Shown: positions 28,668-36,035 of the stretch, piece after piece
Layout: each line of letters begins with the position of its first letter
How positions within the stretch are numbered: the stretch's first letter is position 1
Program-made: the position numbers and the translations under genes
The notes under the pieces: model-generated
The model's input: only the letters and a program-made list of their open reading frames with translations
Told to the model about the DNA's origin: nothing
Database searches by the model: none
Assembly: GCA_035604135.1 (NCBI GenBank)
Contig: DATNJB010000048.1
Location: 1-64,000 of the forward strand
Direction of reading: 5' to 3'
Source: Poindextera sp035604135
GTDB taxonomy: Bacteria; Pseudomonadota; Alphaproteobacteria; Caulobacterales; Caulobacteraceae
Length of the DNA: 64,000 nt

Positions 28668-28856
28668 TTAGCCTTCGCGTCCGCCCAACAGGCGGCGGAA
28701 CAGGTTGGCGATGCCGCCACTTGCGCCTGATCGCGTACGGCGACCACGCGAAGCGTCGAAGCTGACCACCGGCCGGCCGAACGGTTCCTTAGGGCTGGCG
28801 GCTTGGCCTTGCGTGACAGGCGCCTGTGGCTCGCGTGCCGGGCTTGCGATTGCCAT
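28668..28856 (-). CDS. small basic hypothetical protein
   Basis: A 62-aa protein beginning MAIASPAREPQAPVTQG and ending with an amphipathic basic tail GIANLFRRLLGGREG. A strong ribosome site AAGGAGAGGA is 8 nt before ATG 28856, which is why this internal ATG is chosen over longer frames. The N-terminal two thirds are Pro/Gln/Ser-rich and probably disordered; the C-terminal helix could bind membranes or nucleic acid. It is divergent from the bactofilin gene (307-bp spacer 28857-29163 with no other gene seen). Confidence 0.65.
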   Translation of the reverse strand: MAIASPAREPQAPVTQGQAASPKEPFGRPVVSFDASRGRRTRSGASGGIANLFRRLLGGREG

Positions 28857-29163
28857 TTGATTTGTCCTCTCCTTGCGCGCGTTTACGATGAGGACTGTCG
28901 GCCGTCGCTCGCTGAGGGCGTTGATGTGCGTCAATTTCTCGCCGACTATTCGTCGGTTGGGGTGGACCGGTGATGTCCGCCTTCCGGCCATCCGCCAGCG
29001 TCCGCCTCGCATTCGCGCGGTGCGTGTCAGGGCGGCCAGGCGCCTTGCATCGCCCGTGCAGCTCCCGTGGCATCTCTCAAGTGACGGCGTGGACCCGTCG
29101 CCAACCATCATCTAGCGTGGTTGGGGCGGCGGGGCTTGCCCATGGTCATCCAGGAGGAACTCA

Positions 29164-29529
29164 ATGGCCGACACGACAGCTTCGCTCATTGCGGCGGGCA
29201 CCACGGTCGATGGAGGTGTGAGCGGCGATTGCCAACTGCAGGTGGACGGCGTCGTCCACGGCGACGTCGCCGTGACGCATTTGTCCGTGGGCGAGGGCGG
29301 CAAGATCGAGGGCGCGAGCAAGGCCGAGTCAGTGGATGTGAGCGGCCGCGTCCTTGGGTCAATTTCCGCCAAACAGGTGAAGCTGCTCACCGGCTGCAAT
29401 GTGGAAGGCGACATCTCGCACGACCAGCTCATCATCGAGCCGGGCGCCATCTTTGAAGGCCGCAGCCTAAGAAACCAGCGGCCAGTCGCCGCCCTCGTCA
29501 CCTCGACGAAGAGCGGGGCGACAGGATAG
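29164..29529 (+). CDS. bactofilin family cytoskeletal protein
   Basis: A 121-aa polymer-forming protein. The bactofilin (DUF583) beta-solenoid spans about residues 5-105, with repeats such as VDGGVSGDCQLQVDGVVHGDV, IEGASKAESVDVSGRVLGSI and VEGDISHDQLIIEPGA. Bactofilins assemble without nucleotide and organise cell-wall enzymes or stalks (BacA/BacB in Caulobacter). AGGAGG is 6 nt before ATG. It is a stand-alone gene, with no M23 peptidase neighbour. Confidence 0.93.
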   Translation: MADTTASLIAAGTTVDGGVSGDCQLQVDGVVHGDVAVTHLSVGEGGKIEGASKAESVDVSGRVLGSISAKQVKLLTGCNVEGDISHDQLIIEPGAIFEGRSLRNQRPVAALVTSTKSGATG

Positions 29530-29693
29530 AAATCTGGATAGGGTCGCGGGTGGGTTCTGGCGCAGCGCGGAGATCCCCGCAACGAGTCCTGAGCCTAGGC
29601 CCACCTTGATCCGCGCTCGCCGCTCTGAGAGATCGCTCTCCTTGCAACGCGGGCGCCATCCACACAGGACAATCGGAGCGCGACGTCTCGCGA

Positions 29694-30101
29694 TCAGGGT
29701 CCGGTATGTTGACTGATGCCAGTTCCGACGGTGGCGCTGCCGGTGGTGCTGGTGACCGTATTCCCAACGGTGATCGTGCCGTTGTTGTTGATCGTGCTCG
29801 ACGAGTTTCCGGACGTGGCGATGCCCCCCGTGCTCGAGGTGATCGAGCCGTTGTTCGTTATGGTGACCGGGTTCGGACCGCCTGCGGTCACGGCGGTGCT
29901 CGATCCGCCGTTGATCGTCCCGTTGTTAACGAGCGATCCGCCGTTCGGCAGGCTCTGAGGCCCGACGGTCGCGCCCGAGGGGATCGTCGTCCCGCCGACG
30001 CCGGCCGGATGCGCTATGCCGCCGGGGCCGTGGGCTTGGGTTTCCAGGGTTGATCCAAGCAGCAAGGCGGCGCAGGCCACTAGTCCCAGACGTACCTTCA
30101 T
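29694..30101 (-). CDS. secreted repeat protein with NNG(T/S)I repeats
   Basis: A 135-aa exported protein. The signal peptide is MKVRLGLVACAALLLGSTLETQA. The mature chain is rich in Gly, Ser, Thr and Asn, with spaced NNGTI/NNGSI units (around residues 67, 88 and 111 of the protein), the pattern of short beta-solenoid or autotransporter passenger repeats. There is no transporter domain. ATG 30101 follows GGAG at 7 nt. The function could be surface-related. The 164-bp spacer after the bactofilin gene (29530-29693) is empty. Confidence 0.7.
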   Translation of the reverse strand: MKVRLGLVACAALLLGSTLETQAHGPGGIAHPAGVGGTTIPSGATVGPQSLPNGGSLVNNGTINGGSSTAVTAGGPNPVTITNNGSITSSTGGIATSGNSSSTINNNGTITVGNTVTSTTGSATVGTGISQHTGP

Positions 30102-30434
30102 TTCTTCGCTCCAGGCCAATGGGTCGGCTCAACGCGGACGAGTTGAACCCGCGCAAAGCACGCGGTCAATCGGCCAAAGACGCTCGGGGTCGGCGCCGTT
30201 CCCGACCGCGGGCTGTCGCTTCGTTGGACATATGCCTTGAACAGCCAGGCTGCCCGCGAAAAACGCACCAGGCCCGCGTTTGGACGGCAACCTAAGCCGG
30301 ATCCTATAGTCACCGCTGCTTAGAAATTGGAGGGAACGATGGTGGACGTGTTGCCGACGCCGATCGGACTGAAGCCCAAGGGCTAGCTCGATGCGCGGTT
30401 CCCGGTCGCCTACGAGCGCTCGGTTCCCGAGGCG

Positions 30435-31349
30435 ATGCGGGTGATGACGCAATGGATGGCGGCGCTTGCCGATCGCGACCTCGCCGGCGTCGCGGCCCAG
30501 ATGCATTTCCCGTTCGCCATCTTCGAGGGGACCGAGCCGCTGGTCGCCGAGAGCCGCGAGACGTTCCTCGCCGCGCCGCCCGCTTCGCTGAACGTCACCA
30601 GCCGTGGCGTGACCCAGGTGCAGGCGGGCTCGTACGATCTGCTCGACCGGCTCGAGCTTCTGATCTTCTGCCCGGTCGCCGTCGGGCTCGCCCTGTCGTT
30701 CACCCGCTACACGGCGGGCGGCCACAAGCTCTGTCAGTGCGACGGCATTTATGCGGTCACCAACAACGACGGGACGTGGGGCGTCGAGCTCGCTTCGACC
30801 ATCTACACGCCGGCCGCGGAGATCGGGCAGATCTATGCCGACGCGATCGAAGCCAACCTTCGCCGCGGCCGCGACTGGATGCTGGGCTACTCATTGCGCG
30901 ACCAGGCGATGCTCAACTCGACGCGGCGGCCCGGCAAGACCGCCAACATCACGATCTATGGACCCCGCGAGCGGGCGGGGAACGCCCGCGCCGGCAACCC
31001 GATGGCCGGCTACGTGAGCGAGGGGATCAAGAGCCGGCTCCGCGTCGCCGAGGTGACCGCGGAGGCCATCGCCCGCGCCGACGCCAACTTCGCCGAGTTC
31101 GCTGAGTGGGCCGGCGGCGGCGTCGGGGCGTGGGACTACACGATGAACCACCCGGACGCGCGGGTGCTGCACGCCAGCCCGAACAAGGCCCACACGCTCT
31201 CGGGCTACATCCGCTACACCAAGGACCACACCGAGATCTCGGAGACCCGCGGGCTGGGGGTCAGCGTTTATCGCAACAACACCTGGGCGCCAGCCGGCGG
31301 CCTGGGCAACGTCATGCTGCACCACGACCGCTCGAACTCGGTCGGATAG
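30435..31349 (+). CDS. hypothetical protein, downstream part of an amber-interrupted frame
   Basis: A 304-aa frame of unknown function. An NTF2/SnoaL-like first half (AALADRDLAGVAAQMHFPF, IYAVTNNDGTWGVELASTIY) and a second half ending GLGNVMLHHDRSNSVG have no recognised domain. The reading frame really begins upstream. ATG 30339 has a good GGAGG site and is in phase, but codon 16 is TAG (30384-30386), after which coding-like sequence continues without a break. Translation of this part would need the weak ATG 30435, or suppression. It may therefore be a pseudogene or carry a sequencing error. Confidence 0.6.
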   Translation: MRVMTQWMAALADRDLAGVAAQMHFPFAIFEGTEPLVAESRETFLAAPPASLNVTSRGVTQVQAGSYDLLDRLELLIFCPVAVGLALSFTRYTAGGHKLCQCDGIYAVTNNDGTWGVELASTIYTPAAEIGQIYADAIEANLRRGRDWMLGYSLRDQAMLNSTRRPGKTANITIYGPRERAGNARAGNPMAGYVSEGIKSRLRVAEVTAEAIARADANFAEFAEWAGGGVGAWDYTMNHPDARVLHASPNKAHTLSGYIRYTKDHTEISETRGLGVSVYRNNTWAPAGGLGNVMLHHDRSNSVG

Positions 31350-31422
31350 ACGCGCCGCGCTGGGAAGAAGGGGCGCGGCGCCTGACGCGCCTGCCCGACT
31401 TCCTCGCCCCATCGGCGCGCCC

Positions 31423-31923
31423 CTAGTCAATGTTCTCGGGGATCAGGAGCTCCACGATCACGCAGTCCTTCCAGACGCCCTCGAGCTTGCCGTGCTTCTC
31501 GTGCACGCCGATCTCCTTGAAGCCCATGCGGGCCATGAGGCTCAGGCTGGCTCGGTTCTCGGGGAAGACACGGGACATGAGCTTCCACAGCCCGTCGGCG
31601 CGGGACGCTTCGACCAGCGCCTGCATCGCGACCTGGCCCACGCCTCGCCCCCGATCAGGTCGGCGTACGTAGGCCGAGAACTCGCCGACCCCGCGGTAGC
31701 AGCAGCGATCCGAGTAGGGGTGCGCCACCGCGTAGCCGACCACCTCGCCGTCAGCGTCTGTCACCGACACGAACGCGTGCGCCTCGTCAAACCAGGGCAG
31801 GATATTACTCACCGACCGGGGCTCGGTTTCGAAGGTGGCGATCCGGTCCTCGATGCCTTGGTTGTAGATCTCGGTGATGGCGGGGGCGTCCTCCCGCCGG
31901 GCCGCGCGCACGCTCAGGCTCAT
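31423..31923 (-). CDS. arsN1: GNAT N-acetyltransferase, ArsN1-like
   Basis: A 166-aa GNAT acetyltransferase of the phosphinothricin/methionine-sulfoximine type. The acetyl-CoA loop is RRPDRGRGVGQVAMQALV, and ATFETEPRSV plus NRASLSLMARMGFKEIGV are typical. ArsN1 members acetylate arsinothricin, an arsenic-containing glutamate analogue. That reading rests on its divergent placement from an ars operon across a shared palindrome; a generic phosphinothricin acetyltransferase is the alternative. Confidence 0.82.
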   Translation of the reverse strand: MSLSVRAARREDAPAITEIYNQGIEDRIATFETEPRSVSNILPWFDEAHAFVSVTDADGEVVGYAVAHPYSDRCCYRGVGEFSAYVRRPDRGRGVGQVAMQALVEASRADGLWKLMSRVFPENRASLSLMARMGFKEIGVHEKHGKLEGVWKDCVIVELLIPENID

Positions 31924-31937
31924 GCTTGACTCTTCTA

Positions 31938-31951
31938 TATTTCCGGAAATA
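31938..31951. promoter_or_regulatory. 14-bp palindrome, probable ArsR operator
   Basis: TATTTCCGGAAATA is a perfect palindrome in the 67-bp spacer between the divergent arsN1-like and arsI genes. A further half-site-like GAAATA follows at 31954-31959. The region is locally AT-rich, as expected for a promoter. ArsR proteins bind such palindromes and release them when arsenite or organoarsenicals bind; assignment to the ArsR encoded at 32443 is inference. Confidence 0.7.
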
Positions 31952-31990
31952 CTGAAATAAAGTGTCGCACGAGCGCCTTAGGAGTCAATC

Positions 31991-32437
31991 ATGAAGCGCA
32001 TGCACCTGCACGTGAGCGTGCCCGACCTCGCCAAGTCGATCGAATTCTACGCAACGCTGTTCGGCGCGCGACCCTCGGTCGTGAAGCCCGACTACGCCAA
32101 ATGGATGCTTGACGATCCGAAGGTCAACTTCGCGATCTCGGAGCGCTGCGGCAAGACACCGGGCGTCGATCACGTTGGCATACAGGTCGAGAGCGCGGCC
32201 GAGCTGGGCGAGCTCGCCGGGCGCCTCAGGGCCGCCGGCGCCCAGACGTTCGACGAAACCGGCGCGGCTTGCTGCTATGCCCAGTCGGACAAGAGCTGGG
32301 CGAAGGACCCGGCGGGCGTCCGCTGGGAGACGTTCTTCACCTTCGGCGAACATACGGCCTACGGCGAGGATCCGGCCGCACAAGCCGCGGCGATGGCCGC
32401 CCCGGCGACCGGCGCCAAGGCGACATCCTCTTGCTGA
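31991..32437 (+). CDS. arsI: ArsI/CadI-type dioxygenase (C-As lyase)
   Basis: A 148-aa VOC-fold protein. It shows candidate Fe(II) ligands His 5/His 7, His 61 (GVDHVGIQVE) and Glu 113 (VRWETF), and the vicinal pair Cys94-Cys95 (AACCYAQSDKSW) that binds trivalent organoarsenicals in ArsI. ArsI cleaves the carbon-arsenic bond of methylarsenite and aromatic arsenicals, releasing arsenite. CadI-type cadmium proteins share the fold. It is first gene of the island, ahead of arsR, arsC and an aquaporin, which supports ArsI. Confidence 0.88.
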   Translation: MKRMHLHVSVPDLAKSIEFYATLFGARPSVVKPDYAKWMLDDPKVNFAISERCGKTPGVDHVGIQVESAAELGELAGRLRAAGAQTFDETGAACCYAQSDKSWAKDPAGVRWETFFTFGEHTAYGEDPAAQAAAMAAPATGAKATSSC

Positions 32438-32442
32438 CCCAG

Positions 32443-32790
32443 ATGCGAAGTCCTTCCGCCGTCGCCGCGCTTTCGGCGCTCGCTCACCCCGGTCGGCTAG
32501 AGGCTTTCCGCCTGCTGGTGAGGGCCGGGCCGGACGGCATGGCGGCAGGCGACATCGCCCGTGCAACCGGCAGCCTGCCGAACACGCTGTCGACGAACCT
32601 GGGCGTGCTCGCTGGAGCTGGCCTTGTCAGTTCGCGGCGCGAGGGCCGCTCCATCATCTACGCGGCCGGCTATGGCCGCATGAGCGAGCTGCTCGCCTTC
32701 CTGATGGAGGACTGCTGCGGTGGGAAGCCCGAAATCTGCGCGCCGCTCGCCGAGATCGCCGCCGCCTGCTGCGCCGCCGAACCTGCCTAA
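32443..32790 (+). CDS. arsR: ArsR family metalloregulator
   Basis: A 115-aa winged-helix repressor (LAHPGRLEAFRLLVRAG, then NTLSTNLGVLAGAGLVSSRREGRSIIY). The arsenic site appears to be at the C terminus: Cys91-Cys92 and Cys99, then a second pair Cys109-Cys110. This is the arrangement of the Acidithiobacillus-type ArsR, not the alpha-3 site of plasmid R773. ATG 32443 begins 5 nt after arsI; TTG 32431, overlapping the arsI stop, is an alternative. Confidence 0.9.
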   Translation: MRSPSAVAALSALAHPGRLEAFRLLVRAGPDGMAAGDIARATGSLPNTLSTNLGVLAGAGLVSSRREGRSIIYAAGYGRMSELLAFLMEDCCGGKPEICAPLAEIAAACCAAEPA

Positions 32791-32800
32791 GGAGCCGCCG

Positions 32801-33322
32801 ATGCCGTGCGCCCGCAAGCCGCTCAACGTCCTCTTTCTCTGCACCGGCAACTCCGCGCGGTCGATCCTCGCCGAGGCGATCGTCAACCGCGAGGGGAAGG
32901 GCGCGTTTCGGGGCTACTCGGCGGGCTCGTATCCGAAGGGCCAGGTCAATCCGCACACGCTCGTGCTTCTCACCAGGCTGGGCTACCCCGTGGACGGCTT
33001 GCGCTCCAAGTCGTGGGACGAGTTCGCGACCGAGGATGCGCCGAAGCTCGATTTCGTCTTCACCGTCTGCGACGACGCCGCAGGCGAGGTTTGTCCCACG
33101 TGGCCGGGTCATCCGATGACCGCACATTGGGGCATTCCGGACCCTGCGGCCGTGACAGGATCGGAAGCGGAGGTCGGGCTGGCGTTCGCCGACGCCTACC
33201 GGGTGCTCCACAACCGCATCACGCTGTTCATGAACCTGCCGCTCGACTCGCTCGACCGAATGTCGCTGCAGCGGCGCGTCGACGAGATCGGCAAGCTCAC
33301 CGCGACGGTGAGCCGAGCGTGA
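32801..33322 (+). CDS. arsC: arsenate reductase, low-molecular-weight phosphatase type
   Basis: A 173-aa thioredoxin-coupled arsenate reductase. The P-loop is LCTGNSARS (Cys14, Arg20), with two further redox cysteines at Cys90 and Cys98 in the VCDDAAGEVCP segment. This three-Cys relay is that of the staphylococcal-type ArsC. It reduces arsenate to arsenite in the cytosol. AAGGAG precedes the start. The stop overlaps the GTG start of the aquaporin gene (GTGA). Confidence 0.95.
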   Translation: MPCARKPLNVLFLCTGNSARSILAEAIVNREGKGAFRGYSAGSYPKGQVNPHTLVLLTRLGYPVDGLRSKSWDEFATEDAPKLDFVFTVCDDAAGEVCPTWPGHPMTAHWGIPDPAAVTGSEAEVGLAFADAYRVLHNRITLFMNLPLDSLDRMSLQRRVDEIGKLTATVSRA

Positions 33323-34038
33323 GCGCAAGCCACGACGCAAGCCTGGAGCCGCCGCGCGAGAGCTTTGGTCCGGCGAAGCGCTTGGCGTCCGAGGCGCTCG
33401 GAACGGCCTGGCTGCTTGCCACCGTCGTCGGCTCCGGCATCATGGCCGAGCGGCTTTCGGCAGGAAACACGGGCGTGGCGCTGCTCGCCAACGCGCTCGC
33501 CACCGGCGGGTCGCTCTATGTGCTCATCTCGATCTTCGGACCGCTGTCGGGCGCTCACTTCAATCCCGCGGTGTCGCTGGCGTTTGCGCTCCGACGCGAG
33601 CTCTCCTGGCCGATGGCGGGAGCCTACGTCGTCGTGCAGCTGATCGGCGCGGTGCTCGGCGTGTACGCGGCGCACGCGATGTTCGCCGAGCCGATCCTTC
33701 AGGTGTCGACCAAGCTTCGCGACGGGCCGGCGCAGGTGTTCTCCGAGTTCGTGGCGACCTTCGGCCTCATCCTCACGATCCTGGGCACGCTGCGCTTTCG
33801 CCCCGCAGCGACCCCCGCCGCCGTAAGCCTCTTCATCGTCGCCGCCTACTGGTTCACCGCCTCCACCTCGTTCGCGAACCCGGCGGTGACCGTGGCGCGC
33901 GCGCTTAGCAACACCTTCGCGGGGGTCGCGCCGACGTCGGCGCCGCTGTTCATCGCCGGCCAGCTCGTGGGCGCGGTGGCGGGAGTGCTCGTCGGCAGGA
34001 TGCTGTTCGCCGCCGCCAATCGGCCGTCGGCGCCATGA
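33319..34038 (+). CDS. aqpS: aquaporin/MIP channel, AqpS-like arsenite exit route
   Basis: A 239-aa six-helix MIP family channel with two NPA half-helix motifs (GAHFNPAVSLA and SFANPAVTVARAL). In Sinorhizobium the corresponding aqpS-arsC unit lets arsenite made by ArsC leave down its gradient, replacing an ArsB or Acr3 pump; none is seen in this window. The start is GTG 33319, coupled to arsC; its stop overlaps the next gene's start (ATGA). Confidence 0.92.
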   Translation: MSASHDASLEPPRESFGPAKRLASEALGTAWLLATVVGSGIMAERLSAGNTGVALLANALATGGSLYVLISIFGPLSGAHFNPAVSLAFALRRELSWPMAGAYVVVQLIGAVLGVYAAHAMFAEPILQVSTKLRDGPAQVFSEFVATFGLILTILGTLRFRPAATPAAVSLFIVAAYWFTASTSFANPAVTVARALSNTFAGVAPTSAPLFIAGQLVGAVAGVLVGRMLFAAANRPSAP

Positions 34039-34592
34039 TGCTCGGCGGTCGCCCGATCGCCATCGGCGGCCTGCCACTGCCTTCGGACACGCCGCTCTTT
34101 CTCGGCCTGATTGCTATCCACGTCGCCGCGGGCCTCACCTGCGTCGTCGCCGGCGCGGTGGCGATGTTGAGCCCGAAGGCGGCCGGCCGCCATCCGCGCG
34201 CGGGGACCATCTATGTCTCCTCGCTCGTCGTCGTGTTCGCCACGATGGCCATCGTCTCGGCCTTTCGCTGGGCCGACGACGCCAGGCTGGCGGTGCTCGG
34301 GGGGCTTTCGCTGGCCGCGGCGCTCTTCGGCCGCTCGGCGCGGCGGCGGATATGGCCGGGCTGGGCGCGGCTGCACATGAGCGGGATGGGCGCCTCCTAC
34401 ATCCTTTTGCTCACGGCCTTCTACGTCGACAACGGCCCGCACCTGCCGCTGTGGCGGCGGCTGCCGGACCTGGCCTTCTGGGTCTTGCCGAGCGCGATCG
34501 GTCTGCCCATCCTGGCCTGTGCGCTCGTGCGCCACCCGTTGGCGCGGCAGGGTTCTACTTCCCCTGGAACACCGGGTCGCGCTTCTCCATGA
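34035..34592 (+). CDS. DUF2306-like membrane protein in the ars operon
   Basis: A 185-aa protein with about four hydrophobic helices (around residues 20-45, 60-80, 85-102, 115-135) and conserved-looking His/Arg residues between them (GRHPRAGTIYVSS, WARLHMSGMGAS). It resembles DUF2306-type membrane proteins. It is coupled to the aquaporin gene by a 4-bp overlap, so it is part of the same mRNA. No arsenic role is known for the family. Its last 38 bp overlap the convergent enoyl-CoA hydratase gene. Confidence 0.75.
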   Translation: MMLGGRPIAIGGLPLPSDTPLFLGLIAIHVAAGLTCVVAGAVAMLSPKAAGRHPRAGTIYVSSLVVVFATMAIVSAFRWADDARLAVLGGLSLAAALFGRSARRRIWPGWARLHMSGMGASYILLLTAFYVDNGPHLPLWRRLPDLAFWVLPSAIGLPILACALVRHPLARQGSTSPGTPGRASP

Positions 34593-35349
34593 AGGCCTTG
34601 CGGCCCTCGGCGTAGTCGGCGCTCTCGAAGCAGGCGCCGACGGCCTTGGCCACCTCGTCAAGTTCCCGCCGTTCGGGGTCCTTCATCGCCTCGCGCACCG
34701 CCATCTTGGCCGCCTTGACCGTCAGCGGCGCGTTCCGCCCGATCATGGCGGCATAGTCGCGGACCGCCGCCTCCAGCTCTGCGGCGGGGACCACCTTGTT
34801 GACCAGGCCGATGCGCAACGCCTCGGCGGCGTTGAGCTGGCGGGCGGTGAACAGGATCTCCTTGGCGAAGGACGGGCCGACCACGTCTGCCAGCGCCTTC
34901 AGGCCGTCATAGCCATAGCCCAGGCCGAGGCGCGCGGCGGGGATGGCGAAGCGGCTGTCGTCGGAGCAGACGCGCATGTCGCAGGTCAGCGCCACCGCCA
35001 TGCCGCCACCGATGCAATAACCCTTGATCATGGCGATCGACGGTTTCGAAAGCCGCGTCATCGCGCGGTTCGCGGCTGCGCTCTGCGCCGAATAAACCTC
35101 GTTCGCCTCGCGGTTGGCGCGCACATCCTCGAACTGGCTGATGTCGGCGCCGGAGACGAAGGCCTTGTCGCCCGCGCCGGTGAACACGACCACCCGGACC
35201 TCCGGGTCGGCCTCGAAGGCTTCGAGCACGCCGGGGATCGCCTGCCACATGTCGGTGGAGACGGCGTTCCGCCGCTCGGGGTTGTTGAAGATCATCCAGC
35301 CGATCGCGCCGTCCTTGCGCCCGATCAGCCTCTCGGTCCCGAGGTCCAT
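34555..35349 (-). CDS. enoyl-CoA hydratase/isomerase family protein
   Basis: A 264-aa crotonase-fold enzyme. The oxyanion-hole loops are KAFVSGADISQFED and IKGYCIGGGMAVALTCDMRV, with a C-terminal trimerisation helix ending KRDPVFQGK. One of the two usual catalytic Glu positions near GLGYGYDG is not obvious, so hydratase versus isomerase or hydrolase activity is open. ATG 35349 (GGGAG at 6 nt) is chosen over ATG 35364. Confidence 0.9.
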   Translation of the reverse strand: MDLGTERLIGRKDGAIGWMIFNNPERRNAVSTDMWQAIPGVLEAFEADPEVRVVVFTGAGDKAFVSGADISQFEDVRANREANEVYSAQSAAANRAMTRLSKPSIAMIKGYCIGGGMAVALTCDMRVCSDDSRFAIPAARLGLGYGYDGLKALADVVGPSFAKEILFTARQLNAAEALRIGLVNKVVPAAELEAAVRDYAAMIGRNAPLTVKAAKMAVREAMKDPERRELDEVAKAVGACFESADYAEGRKAFMEKRDPVFQGK

Positions 35350-35419
35350 CGCCTGCTCCCGCATTTGGCGAGCGAGACTAGGGGAGCGGCGTTCACGGCG
35401 GAAGGCCGTTCTCCGCCGT

Positions 35420-35965
35420 CTACTGTTCGCCGATCAGCTTGCAGTTCACCGGGATGGTCTTGCCGGCCACGGCGGCGAGCGGCTGGTCCAGGATCACGTC
35501 GCAGTTCAGCGTGTTGTTCTCAGTCACATGATTGCCCGAGACGACCGACACTTCATACAAGGCCCCGCTCTTCATGCCGGCCGCCTTGGCTGGGTCGATC
35601 TGCGGGATGGCGAGCGTCGCCGTGCCGGCGCCGCTCAGGATGACGTCTTCCTCGGGCGCCAGGGGATACTGGCCCTGGTACTGGCCCTCGAGGGTCGGGT
35701 CGGTCGGGTCCCCGTAGAAGGTGGTCATAACGTCGACCTGCACCTGGCTATGGGCGATCTGCGCCGCCGCGGCCGGGCTCAGGGTGACGGCAACCTGGAA
35801 ACTCGCCGGGGCCGCGGCCTGCGGCTGGGCGGCTGGCGCCGCGCTGCCCGGAGCGGCGGACGATGCCGCCGCGCTCGACCTCGCGACGCCGGATGGATGG
35901 CAGCCTACGCCGCCGAGAAGCGCCGCGCCGGCAAACGCCAGCCGTACGATGTCTCGCCCACGCAT
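35420..35965 (-). CDS. hypothetical exported protein, possible lipoprotein
   Basis: A 181-aa exported protein. The N-terminal hydrophobic stretch ends GGVGC (Cys 22), a lipobox that deviates at -3. An Ala/Pro-rich linker and a beta-rich domain with two Cys (LNCDVIL, VNCKLIG) follow; these could form a disulfide. No family recognised. It lies 70 bp below the glutathione transferase-like gene on the same strand. Confidence 0.72.
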   Translation of the reverse strand: MRGRDIVRLAFAGAALLGGVGCHPSGVARSSAAASSAAPGSAAPAAQPQAAAPASFQVAVTLSPAAAAQIAHSQVQVDVMTTFYGDPTDPTLEGQYQGQYPLAPEEDVILSGAGTATLAIPQIDPAKAAGMKSGALYEVSVVSGNHVTENNTLNCDVILDQPLAAVAGKTIPVNCKLIGEQ

Positions 35966-36035
35966 ATTGCCCCCCGTTTCGACCGCCCGCAGACACTAGG
36001 CCCGCAGCTTCGCTCTTGGCTACCGCCGGCGTGGA

